This document shows, piece by piece, positions 26,406 to 33,967 of a stretch of 45,895 bases of DNA. The stretch covers positions 1-45,895 of the forward strand of contig JAJPJO010000075.1 of assembly GCA_021324135.1 (NCBI GenBank), in the 5' to 3' direction. The DNA is from Pseudomonadota bacterium. Lineage in GTDB: Bacteria; Cyanobacteriota; Vampirovibrionia; Obscuribacterales; Obscuribacteraceae. The position numbers were made by a program, and so were the translations under genes. Below the pieces are notes generated by a model. That model was not told the DNA's origin, made no database searches, and saw nothing but the letters and a program-made list of their open reading frames with translations. Numbering within the stretch: position 1 is the first letter of the stretch; the number at the start of each line of letters is the position of its first letter.

Positions 26406-26461
26406 ACTTCACGCAGAGTTCACGTTCGATTCACTTTCACTTCACGGTGGCTATCTATATT
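26406..26461 (+). promoter_or_regulatory. Four 11-bp direct repeats (PHO-box-like operator) with -10 box
   Basis: TTCAC occurs at 26408, 26419, 26430 and 26441, exactly 11 bases apart, giving units ACTTCACGCAG, AGTTCACGTTC, GATTCACTTTC and ACTTCACGGTG. Ten bases after the last TTCAC is TATATT (26456-26461), a 5/6 match to the sigma-70 -10 box, and there is no separate -35 box. Tandem 11-bp direct repeats on one helix face ending about 10 bp before the -10 are how PhoB/PhoP-type OmpR-family activators bind. Streptomyces PHO boxes, as I recall them, use a similar GTTCACC core. Which regulator binds here is unknown. Confidence 0.5.
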
Positions 26462-26467
26462 GATTAT

Positions 26468-26648
26468 TGCGAGTGCGCTCGCGAGAGTTACAGCAAGCCC
26501 TGAAACTCGAGCCCTCCGGAAACTCCTCAATCCATCTTTAAGCTAGCAAAACGTCGGCCACAACTGCGGGACTAGAGATCGGATCGAATGTTTTCAAAGC
26601 TCGAGAAAAAGTCTAGAGCCGCCACCCTGCGGCTCTAACTTCTTTTTG
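26468..26648 (+). ncRNA. Candidate small RNA or leader transcript
   Basis: Starting about 7 bases after the TATATT box, a transcript of roughly 180 bases would begin with a hairpin (GCGAG/CTCGC around 26469-26482), carry an exposed CU-rich ACTCCTCA at 26522-26529, and end at a strong hairpin followed by a T-rich tract (26614-26648). No translated frame with a ribosome-binding site is visible. The sequence fits an independent small RNA; it could instead be the attenuated leader of the DUF2252 operon. Confidence 0.35.
26614..26648 (+). terminator. Intrinsic-terminator-like hairpin
   Basis: TAGAGCCGC (26614-26622) pairs perfectly with GCGGCTCTA (26629-26637) around a 6-base loop, followed by ACTTCTTTTT. 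Nine base pairs, GC-rich, with a T tract shortly after. No plus-strand gene ends just upstream, so it would terminate a transcript that starts within this intergenic region. Confidence 0.55.
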
Positions 26649-26679
26649 AGGTTTCCGCACCGATGAGCCGGGATCGCTT

Positions 26680-26704
26680 AACGGCCTGCAGGCTGGCCGT
26701 TTTT
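26680..26704 (+). terminator. Second terminator-like hairpin
   Basis: AACGGCC (26680-26686) pairs with GGCCGTT (26695-26701) around an 8-base loop and runs directly into a TTTTT tract. It lies 43 bases after the first hairpin and overlaps the -35 element of the downstream promoter. Two such hairpins in series insulate the DUF2252 operon from upstream transcription or act as an attenuator. Confidence 0.5.
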
Positions 26705-26730
26705 GAGCGACTGCTGTTTCTGGGTATAAA
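26703..26730 (+). promoter_or_regulatory. Candidate sigma-70 promoter for the DUF2252/histidine-kinase operon
   Basis: TTGAGC (26703-26708, 4/6 to TTGACA) and TATAAA (26725-26730, 5/6 to TATAAT) are 16 bases apart. A start about 7 bases downstream would leave a leader of about 25 bases with the ribosome-binding site GAGGTGGGG just before the GTG at 26762. Confidence 0.45.
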
Positions 26731-26761
26731 AGTTTAAACCGAGACTAGCAGAGGTGGGGAC

Positions 26762-28171
26762 GTGGACAAATACAACAAGCAGAATGAGGCCGCTTTACTG
26801 CACGATGCCACTGTTTCACCTCGCGATGACCGCTTCGATCGCGGCAAAGCATTGCGTGCGGCCATTCCGTGGACCGATCATGCCGGTTGGAACAAACCGG
26901 CCGATAGAGTCGATCCGCTCGATTTGCTCGAGGAATCAAACCGCGGCCGATTGAAAGAGTTGATTCCCCTGCGCTGGGGACGCATGTCGGTTTCGCCCTT
27001 CACATTCTTCAGAGGAGCTGCCGCTCTAATGGCCGCCGATTTGAAGGATACTGCCTCGACGCGGGTTTACGTTCAGGCCTGCGGTGATTGTCACTTGCTG
27101 AACTTCGGAGCATTTGCCACGCCGGAGAGGAACATCGCTTTCGACTTGAATGATTTTGATGAGACATTGCCGGCGCCGTGGGAGTGGGATTTGAAGCGCC
27201 TGGCGGTCAGCTTTGTTTTAGCCAGCCGAGAAAACCAGCTCAAAGCCAAGTTTGAGACCGGCGCCGTGACAGCGCTTTGCTCGGCTTATCGAGAGAAAAT
27301 GGCCGAATACTCGAAGATGAGCATCCTCGACATCTGGTATGACCGCATTGATTGGCAGCACGTGATCAAGAATACCGACAGGGATACGCTGAAGAACCAG
27401 CGCACGCAACTTTTGAAAAAAGCGCAAAAGCGCAACAGTGAATACTACTTTCCCAAGCTCGTCGATAAGAAGCAGGACGGTTACATTATCAAGGATGCTC
27501 CGCCGACCATTTATCATGTCGACGATTTTGACGGACTGCAGTTCAAGCCGGCTGTGCAAGCGGCTCTCGAGACATACGCCGCATCCCTGCAGGAGGATAA
27601 ACGGCGATTGTTCTCGCGCTATCGTTTTGTCGACACGGCAATTAAAGTTGTCGGTGTCGGCAGCGTCGGCACGACATGCGTCGTCATCCTCATGCTCGCG
27701 CCTGATGACGAGCCGCTTTTCTTGCAAATGAAAGAAGCGCGCCAATCGGTGCTCGAGCCTTATGCAGGCAAGAGCGCTTTCGAGAATCGCGGGCAGAGAG
27801 TGGTTGAGGGACAGCGCATCATCCAGTCGGCCAGCGACATTTTCCTCGGTTGGACCGAGTTTGACAATGGCAAACACTTCTACATTCGCCAGCTTCGTGA
27901 TACAAAAATAAAATTGCAGCCGGAATTCTGGGACGGGGACACGATGATCGAAATGGCTGAGATCATGGGGGCGGTCCTCGCTAAGGCGCATGCGCGCTCA
28001 GGTGATTCCGCCGTAATCAGCGGTTACCTCGGAAAGGATGACGCTGAATTCGATGAAGCCATTGCTGATTTTGCATTGACATACACCAATCAGGTGGAAC
28101 GAGATCATGCATTGCTCGCCCAGGCAATCAAATCAGGCAGGATAAAGGCGATTATCGAGAGTGATGATTAG
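26762..28171 (+). CDS. DUF2252 family protein (kinase-like motifs, function unknown)
   Basis: 469 residues, full length for DUF2252. Family features are clear: LIPLRWGRMSVSPFTFFRGA, then YVQACGDCHLLNFGAFATPE, then FDLNDFDETLPAPWEWDLKR, and the later DTAIKVVGVGSVGT. The GDCHLLNFG and DFD motifs resemble the catalytic GDxxxxN and metal-binding IDFD of aminoglycoside/choline kinase folds, so a phosphotransferase-like activity is conceivable, but none is established to my knowledge. No membrane helix. GTG 26762 has a strong GAGGTGGGG upstream. Its last 8 bases overlap the first histidine kinase gene (ATG 28164), so the two are translationally coupled and probably act together. Confidence 0.88.
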   Translation: MDKYNKQNEAALLHDATVSPRDDRFDRGKALRAAIPWTDHAGWNKPADRVDPLDLLEESNRGRLKELIPLRWGRMSVSPFTFFRGAAALMAADLKDTASTRVYVQACGDCHLLNFGAFATPERNIAFDLNDFDETLPAPWEWDLKRLAVSFVLASRENQLKAKFETGAVTALCSAYREKMAEYSKMSILDIWYDRIDWQHVIKNTDRDTLKNQRTQLLKKAQKRNSEYYFPKLVDKKQDGYIIKDAPPTIYHVDDFDGLQFKPAVQAALETYAASLQEDKRRLFSRYRFVDTAIKVVGVGSVGTTCVVILMLAPDDEPLFLQMKEARQSVLEPYAGKSAFENRGQRVVEGQRIIQSASDIFLGWTEFDNGKHFYIRQLRDTKIKLQPEFWDGDTMIEMAEIMGAVLAKAHARSGDSAVISGYLGKDDAEFDEAIADFALTYTNQVERDHALLAQAIKSGRIKAIIESDD

Positions 28172-29990
28172 CTTCACGCGGCAAATCGCCTTAGTTGTTC
28201 TGGTTCCGCTTTTTATTGAGCTCTACTTTCTCTTCGCGCTGCTCGGCACTCTGGCTGAGGTGCAGAAGGAGAGAAAGGCCGAGAGCGTTTCAATCAAGTC
28301 GCTTGCCGCTATAAATCTCGTCTTGAATGATGTAGTCAAATGCGGCAATCTGCTTTTGTTCCACCAACAAACTGCCGAGCAAGAAATGGCTATTGAAGCC
28401 AATTTTTTAGGCTTGATCGATCACACCAATCAATTGAAGGGTCTTTTGAGGGAAGAGAAACTTCGATCCTCGAAGATTCGATTCCTGGTTGCGGCGCTGG
28501 ATAAGCTGATCGACACCTGCCAGGACATGGAGCATTCAGACCTTGATAATCTCATGATTCGCGGCCCCGTGATCGGCAACATGGCAGTGCAAATCAATCA
28601 AGCCGGGGCGCTGGCCATTGAGGATGAAACGGCCACCCGCGCTCGCCACACAAATTTGCGGAGAAAACACGAGACTGAGCTGGAGGATATAGTCCGCAAA
28701 GGTTCATTGGGCACGCTGGCGATTGCCACGATCTTAGGCGGCTGTTTGCTCTGGCGCTTTTCATTTGCCCTGGGACGCTTGATGGATAACACAAAGAGGA
28801 TCGAATCGAAAAGGAAATTGCTGCCCACGCTGCGCGGTTATGACGAGCTGGCGCGATTGGATCGCTCAATCCATCAATTGGCCGATGAGCTGCAACGGCG
28901 CAGCGAGAGGGAACGCGCCTTGATGGATCATGCTGCCTTAATTCTATGTTCTTGCTCTGAGGATTTCTTGATTCTCGAGGTGAACGCCTTTGCTCAAAGC
29001 ATGCTCGGTTATGCTCCAGGTGAGATGACCAAACTGTCGCTTCAAGACATTGTTCAGGACGATCAACTGGACGAGTTCAACCACCACATGGCTGAGTGCC
29101 GGCGCACCGGAGCGGCGGCAATTTTTGAGAGTGCCATTGTGGCAAGCACCAACATATCAATATCATGCGAAATTACCGCTCAATGGTCGGTAGAACGGCA
29201 GGAATTTCAGCTCTCCATTCAAGACATAAGAGCGCGTCGTGAATCCGAGCGCGTGAAGGAAGAGCTCATGCAAGTGGTCAGCCAGGATTTGCGATGGCCA
29301 CTGATGGCTATTCATCGCAATCTCGATAGGATAAACAGCAAAGACCTCGGTGAGCTCAACGAGCGCGGGCAACGTCTTTTGAAAACGGCAACCTACTCGG
29401 TTTCCTCTTTGATGTCGCTTGTCGATGATCTCCTCGACATAGAGCAGCTTGAGTCAGGCATCTCGCTGTCGTATAGCCGGGCGCGAGCGCGCACTCTTCT
29501 GGAGCAGGCCGCTGACCTGGTCAGAGGCGTAGCCGAGAAAAAGCAATTGCAAATTACCATAGCCGGCGACGACGCGGAGCTGGAGGTGGATGCCGATCGG
29601 CTTGTTCGGGTTTTGGTAAACCTGCTGGGCAATGCCGTTAAATTCTCGCCCGAGGGCGGCTGCATTCGATGCTCCGCTCGCCTGGTGTCACAAGAGAATG
29701 GTACCGATGGCGGTGCGGCAGAAATTGAATTCCGGGTCGCCGATCAAGGTCCGGGCATACCCGAGGAGAAGCGCCAGACCATATTTGAAAAATTCAAGCA
29801 GGCCGGATTAGGCGGCGAAGGAGAAAAATCCGGAAGCGGCCTCGGCCTGGCAATCTGCAAAGCGATTATTGAAGCTCACGACGGACTGATAGGTGTCGAA
29901 AGCGATGAATCAGGCGGCTCGACATTCTGGTTTCGAGTTGCTCTGGCGGGCAGGAAAGCCCCCCAGTCGGGTGCCAACGTTTTTAGTTGA
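28164..29990 (+). CDS. Membrane PAS-type histidine kinase lacking the phospho-accepting His (Gln instead)
   Basis: 608 residues: membrane helix about 8-31, periplasmic sensor of about 150 residues, second helix about 182-204, linker, PAS-like domain about 250-355, dimerisation (HisKA) region about 365-430, ATPase domain about 470-595. The H-box reads VVSQDLRWPL, where SHELRTPL is expected: the His is Gln374 (CAG at 29283-29285). ATP-binding boxes are intact: LLGNAVKFSPEGG (N), DQGPGIPE (G1), FEKFKQ (F), GSGLGLAICKAI (G2). It should bind ATP but cannot autophosphorylate in the normal way. ATG 28164, in GAGAGTG ATG, overlaps DUF2252; a GTG at 28161 is adjacent. The next gene is its paralogue, 9 nt downstream. 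Confidence 0.88.
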   Translation: MISFTRQIALVVLVPLFIELYFLFALLGTLAEVQKERKAESVSIKSLAAINLVLNDVVKCGNLLLFHQQTAEQEMAIEANFLGLIDHTNQLKGLLREEKLRSSKIRFLVAALDKLIDTCQDMEHSDLDNLMIRGPVIGNMAVQINQAGALAIEDETATRARHTNLRRKHETELEDIVRKGSLGTLAIATILGGCLLWRFSFALGRLMDNTKRIESKRKLLPTLRGYDELARLDRSIHQLADELQRRSERERALMDHAALILCSCSEDFLILEVNAFAQSMLGYAPGEMTKLSLQDIVQDDQLDEFNHHMAECRRTGAAAIFESAIVASTNISISCEITAQWSVERQEFQLSIQDIRARRESERVKEELMQVVSQDLRWPLMAIHRNLDRINSKDLGELNERGQRLLKTATYSVSSLMSLVDDLLDIEQLESGISLSYSRARARTLLEQAADLVRGVAEKKQLQITIAGDDAELEVDADRLVRVLVNLLGNAVKFSPEGGCIRCSARLVSQENGTDGGAAEIEFRVADQGPGIPEEKRQTIFEKFKQAGLGGEGEKSGSGLGLAICKAIIEAHDGLIGVESDESGGSTFWFRVALAGRKAPQSGANVFS

Positions 29991-29999
29991 GGTAAAAGA

Positions 30000-31772
30000 G
30001 TGCCTGGAATACTCGGGACTAAACAGAAAATTCTTTTGTTGATCGCCATGCCTCTCGCGATGCAGCTTTTCTTCGTCATGACACTGTTGAGCGAGCTCTC
30101 GGAAATAGGTAAGGCGCGCTCAGATGAGACGCGGACCATTGAAGTGCTCGCTGCTTTGAACACGGTGACCAACGATTTCCTCTCATGCGGCTGTGTTTTG
30201 ATGTTTCAACCCAAAGGCGCTGCTCTTCCTTTAAATTACGAACGATTGCTTGATGATAGCGATCATCTGAAACGCATCTTGCTCGATGTGAAGGGAAAAG
30301 AGAGCTCACCAAATCTGATGGCGTTCATCAAGACGTTGAACGATTTTACCTCGGCATGCTCGGGCACGGAGGTATTCAGCATGAGGCAACTACACAGCTT
30401 TGGTCTGACAAATGCGGCCAAGGATTCGTCATGGCGCATAACGCAGGCAGGTGAATTAGCTATTGATGAGCAGTCGAAGATTCGCGACAAACAAGTGGAT
30501 GAGTGCGTTTCTCGAGAGGAAGAATTGAAGCAGACAACTCTCTTTGCCAGCAGCTCGACAATCGTTATGGCCCTGATCGCTATCCTTTATATGGCAATGG
30601 ACGTCGGGCGCAAATTTCGAACGCTCATGAAAAATACCGAGCGCATCTCATCTGGAGAACCTCTTTTGCCGGCATTGAAAGGTGGCGACGAGCTCGTCAG
30701 CCTTGATGCATTGTTGCATGAACTATCGGCTCGACTGCAAAGCGCCCGCGAGCGCGAACGCGCCCTGATCGAAAGCAGCGTCATGGTGATCTGCTCGCTC
30801 GATCAGGACCTGCGGCTCATCGAGATCAGCAAAGCGGTCGAGCGTCTGCTTGGCGTTCATGCCAGCGAATTGGACGGCGAATCTTTGTTCGCTCTTATTC
30901 ATCCTGAGGAGAAGCAGGAGGCGCTGAAGAGTTTTTCCAATTGCAAAGACTCGTCCGGGCCATGCACTTTCCAGTTACGTCTGCTTGCTAAGAAGAAGAA
31001 GACAATTTACACGGGTTGGACGGCGCAATGGTCGAGCGAGCAGTCCGCCTTTTTTTGCGTAGTGGAGGATATGTCTAAAAGACATGCCGCCGAAACGGCG
31101 AAAGCTGAAATCTACGCCATGGTCAGCCACGATCTGAGATCGCCGTTATCCTCGATGCTCGTCAGTCTCGATATGATGTCGCAGCCGATGTCCGGCTCTT
31201 TGAGAGCGGAAGGAACGGAATTGCTCGATGAATCTCGTCGCTCGATTCAGTCCTTGATTACGCTGATAAACGATCTAGTCGATTTTGAGCGCTTTCAATC
31301 CGGCGCCTACGAGCTCGATTTGCAAATAGCCCGTTTGAGAAACCTGATTGAGGAAACAATCGAAAGAGCACAAAAGGTTGCTGCCAATAAGGGCGTTGAA
31401 ATAGCTCTGCAGTGCGAAGAGCTCGATATTCGAGCCGACACTCATCAGCTTGCCAGAGCTCTGGCAATTCTGCTCAGAAACGGAATTGCACGCTCGCCTG
31501 CAGGAAGCAAAATCAAAATAGAGGCAGTTAAGCGAGTTATATCCGGGCGGCCGCATGTTGAATTTCGCTGCCAGGATTTCGGCAAGCGCCTCTCGGGAGC
31601 GGCGGCGCTTGATTTATTTTCAAGCGCCAATCAGAGCCACGAACAAGCAGAGGAATTGAGCCGTTTCAGCTTGCCGCTGCTCAAAGCGATCGTCGAGGCG
31701 CACAGCGGCGAAGTCGGCTTGGACTCCTCACCGCACGGGCTGACATCGATCTGGTTGCGAATCCCGCTCTAG
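30000..31772 (+). CDS. Membrane PAS-type histidine kinase with intact His but degenerate ATP-binding domain
   Basis: 590 residues, paralogous to the preceding kinase. Helix about 10-32, periplasmic sensor, helix about 180-200, PAS-like about 255-358, HisKA about 368-432. The H-box MVSHDLRSPLSSML has the phospho-accepting His377 (CAC at 31128-31130). In the ATPase domain (about 475-590) the N-box Asn494 survives (LLRNGIARSPAG), but G1 reads CQDFGKRLSG instead of DxGxGI and the G2 glycines are gone (ELSRFSLPLLKAIVEAHSG). ATP binding is therefore doubtful. The neighbouring kinase could phosphorylate this His in trans. Start is GTG 30000 with GAGG seven bases upstream. Converges with the next gene, 41 nt between stops. 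Confidence 0.87.
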   Translation: MPGILGTKQKILLLIAMPLAMQLFFVMTLLSELSEIGKARSDETRTIEVLAALNTVTNDFLSCGCVLMFQPKGAALPLNYERLLDDSDHLKRILLDVKGKESSPNLMAFIKTLNDFTSACSGTEVFSMRQLHSFGLTNAAKDSSWRITQAGELAIDEQSKIRDKQVDECVSREEELKQTTLFASSSTIVMALIAILYMAMDVGRKFRTLMKNTERISSGEPLLPALKGGDELVSLDALLHELSARLQSARERERALIESSVMVICSLDQDLRLIEISKAVERLLGVHASELDGESLFALIHPEEKQEALKSFSNCKDSSGPCTFQLRLLAKKKKTIYTGWTAQWSSEQSAFFCVVEDMSKRHAAETAKAEIYAMVSHDLRSPLSSMLVSLDMMSQPMSGSLRAEGTELLDESRRSIQSLITLINDLVDFERFQSGAYELDLQIARLRNLIEETIERAQKVAANKGVEIALQCEELDIRADTHQLARALAILLRNGIARSPAGSKIKIEAVKRVISGRPHVEFRCQDFGKRLSGAAALDLFSSANQSHEQAEELSRFSLPLLKAIVEAHSGEVGLDSSPHGLTSIWLRIPL

Positions 31773-31780
31773 CTGCACCA

Positions 31781-31800
31781 GAGAGCTGTCTTACAGCCTC
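31781..31800. other. Imperfect hairpin between convergent histidine kinase genes
   Basis: GAG-A-GCTGT and ACAGC-CTC pair as an 8-bp stem with one bulged A and a 3-base loop, located between the two stop codons. There is no T tract on either side, so terminator function is only possible. Confidence 0.3.
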
Positions 31801-31813
31801 GTCAATAATTTCA

Positions 31814-33916
31814 TTATGGTGATTTTGCCGAGGGGATTTCGAACCAGAAGGTCGATCCGGATTGATCGCTTCCCGTCGTTACTCCGATCTCACCGCCGTG
31901 CTGCTCGACGATGGCTTTGGCGATTGCCAGGCCTAATCCCGTTCCGCCCCGAGATCTTTCATCGCGTGATGAGCCTTGTTGAAAACGATCGAAGAGTTTA
32001 TCAACCTCATCCTCAGGAATGCCCGGACCTTGATCTTGCACTTCGAATCTGCATCTGCCGAATTGCTCTGAGACAACGATTGTCACGACGCCCTTTTCGG
32101 GTGACCACTTGATGGCGTTGGAGAGAAGATTGGTGAGAACTTGTTGCAGACGGTCTTGATCGGCAATGACGCGCGTCGTGGGCTCCATGCTCTTCTCTAC
32201 GGTGACGTTGGCTTGCTGGCTGAGTGATTCCAAACTGCTGACGGCGGTATTGACGATTTCGTGCGGATCGAGTTTGCGCAGCTTCAAGTCGAGTTTGCCG
32301 GCCTCCATTTTGCGGATATCGAGTATGTCGTTGATCAAGCGGATCAGCCTGTCCGCCTCTTTGGAGGCGATGTCTAAAACCGGTTTGGCCTTGGAGCCCA
32401 TTTCAGTCAGAAAGGAATTCTCCATGATACCGAGTGCGGTGCGAATAGCGGTAAGGGGGGTGCGCAACTCGTGCGAAACGGTCGAGTAAAATTCTTTCAC
32501 TCGCTGCTCGGCAGCCTTTCGCTCCGTGATATCGCGCACGATACCAGTAAAAATCTGCTGATTGCCGAGTTTGATAACGCTGAGCGACACCTCGACAGGG
32601 ACTTTGTCGCCGCTTTTCTTGATGCCGTAAAATTCGCGGCCCACTCCGAAGACTCGCCTTTCGCCGGTGCGCATCGGGCTGTCTTTGCCGGGCTTTTCTC
32701 CGCCTGACAAAAGCGACGGCAAGATGATGTTCACATCCTGTCCGATCAGCTCCGAGGATTCCAGATCGAGCATGCGTTCGAGCGCCGGGTTGACGGACTC
32801 GATTGATCCGTCCGAGTTGACCGTTATGATACCGTCGGGAGCGGTATCGAATATGGCGCGCATACGCGCCTCCCGCTCGGCTACTGCTTCTTCTGCCTTG
32901 ACGCGCTCGGTAATGTCGCGCGCTTCGGCAATCAGGAAAACAACATTGCCATCTTCTTCTTTGATCGGCTTAATTGAAAAATCGACTGTGGCTCTGCCTT
33001 CTTTGCCCTCGACTTCCGATTCGAAGCGCACCATTTCTCCCTCGGATGCCTTACTCACCGCTGATTTGAGCCGCTCCTGCACTGCTTGCGAGTAAGACCA
33101 CCAGGGCGTTTCCCAGAAGGGGCGATCTTTGACGGAGCTCATGTCGACGCGCGCGAAATCCAGCGCCGATTGATTGGCTTCCAGTACGTGCCCATCGTTC
33201 GACAACAAACCGCTGAACTGAAAGGTCTGGTTGAAAACGGCTCTGAATCTGCGTTCGGCATTGCGCAGGGAGAGCTCGGCGCGCTGTCTTTCATTGACAT
33301 ACTTGTTGACCACGGCGATCACAACAACAAGTATTATCAATGCCAGAGACATGAGAAGAGTGATGCCTGCGACCGTCTGGTATGTGAGCCGGTCGAGCTC
33401 GCTTGCTCTGAGCTGGAACTCGACGTCGGCTTGATTGCCCAGCTCGTCCACCATGACTTCGATGTGTTTGGTAACCATATCCTCGCCAAGCTGCCGGCCG
33501 TGCTGAACGGCCGCCTCGCTGCCTTTAGTGCGCTCAAGCGCCATCACTTCATCGGAGCACTCCGTGCGCACGCGAATATAGTCGCGAATCTCATCGGCCA
33601 GCATGCGATGTTTGCCGCGCAGCCGCATGTCGAGCTCTTCCACGAGTCGATCGAGCCGCTTCTTTTCGGCGTCATATACCTGAACATAGCGCTCATCGCC
33701 TGAATAGACGAAAGAATGCTCGGCGCCTTGCAGCTGCGCCAGTGAGTACTTAACTTCTTTGAGCACCGTCAATACCGACAGTCTCTGTTGCGAGAGGTTT
33801 GTATCCTCGAGCCGGCGGAAGCATTGACCAACCGATATCATGCCGATGTGCACGAGAAGAACCACCGTGACACCGATGGCAATTGTCGTCATTGTGGTCA
33901 GCGACATTTTTCTCAT
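31814..33916 (-). CDS. CHASE3-PAS-PAS sensor histidine kinase, catalytically complete
   Basis: 700 residues: membrane helix about 9-30, CHASE3-type periplasmic domain about 38-180 (QGAEHSFVYSGDERYVQVYD), helix about 190-214, PAS domains about 222-345 and 350-475 each ending in ARDITER/VRDITER, HisKA with VSHELRTPL (His482), ATPase with LLSNAIKWSPE, DQGPGIPEDE, FDRFQQ and GGTGLGLAIAKAI. All boxes are normal, unlike the two kinases on the opposite strand. It should autophosphorylate and pass phosphate to the OmpR-type regulator encoded 51 nt upstream. ATG 33916 chosen; an in-frame ATG lies three codons inside. Signal unknown. Confidence 0.92.
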   Translation of the reverse strand: MRKMSLTTMTTIAIGVTVVLLVHIGMISVGQCFRRLEDTNLSQQRLSVLTVLKEVKYSLAQLQGAEHSFVYSGDERYVQVYDAEKKRLDRLVEELDMRLRGKHRMLADEIRDYIRVRTECSDEVMALERTKGSEAAVQHGRQLGEDMVTKHIEVMVDELGNQADVEFQLRASELDRLTYQTVAGITLLMSLALIILVVVIAVVNKYVNERQRAELSLRNAERRFRAVFNQTFQFSGLLSNDGHVLEANQSALDFARVDMSSVKDRPFWETPWWSYSQAVQERLKSAVSKASEGEMVRFESEVEGKEGRATVDFSIKPIKEEDGNVVFLIAEARDITERVKAEEAVAEREARMRAIFDTAPDGIITVNSDGSIESVNPALERMLDLESSELIGQDVNIILPSLLSGGEKPGKDSPMRTGERRVFGVGREFYGIKKSGDKVPVEVSLSVIKLGNQQIFTGIVRDITERKAAEQRVKEFYSTVSHELRTPLTAIRTALGIMENSFLTEMGSKAKPVLDIASKEADRLIRLINDILDIRKMEAGKLDLKLRKLDPHEIVNTAVSSLESLSQQANVTVEKSMEPTTRVIADQDRLQQVLTNLLSNAIKWSPEKGVVTIVVSEQFGRCRFEVQDQGPGIPEDEVDKLFDRFQQGSSRDERSRGGTGLGLAIAKAIVEQHGGEIGVTTGSDQSGSTFWFEIPSAKSP

Positions 33917-33967
33917 GGCATCACATTTGGTATCGCGCCCTCAGGCTGGTTCCTGACTGCTGCGCAT

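Larger units (their letters stand above)
26044..26761. other. 718-base gene-free region upstream of the DUF2252/histidine-kinase operon
   Basis: The longest stretch without a gene. From left to right it holds the TPR-gene leader with its inverted repeat (26042-26099), about 300 bases (26100-26405) where I see nothing specific, a four-unit 11-bp direct repeat with a -10 box (26406-26461), a possible small RNA ending at a hairpin (to 26648), a second hairpin (26680-26704), and a promoter (26703-26730) before the GTG at 26762. Short open frames here have no ribosome-binding site or recognisable protein. I checked for RNase P, tmRNA and common riboswitch cores by eye and found none. Confidence 0.5.

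Noticed and set aside
26044-26761. Known structured RNA (riboswitch, 6S, tmRNA, RNase P) in the largest gap
   Set aside because: I looked for the conserved cores of these RNAs and found none. Only hairpins, direct repeats and promoter-like elements are supported.
27218-27991. 257-codon minus-strand frame inside the DUF2252 gene
   Set aside because: DUF2252 family motifs on the plus strand are unambiguous; the minus frame is a shadow.
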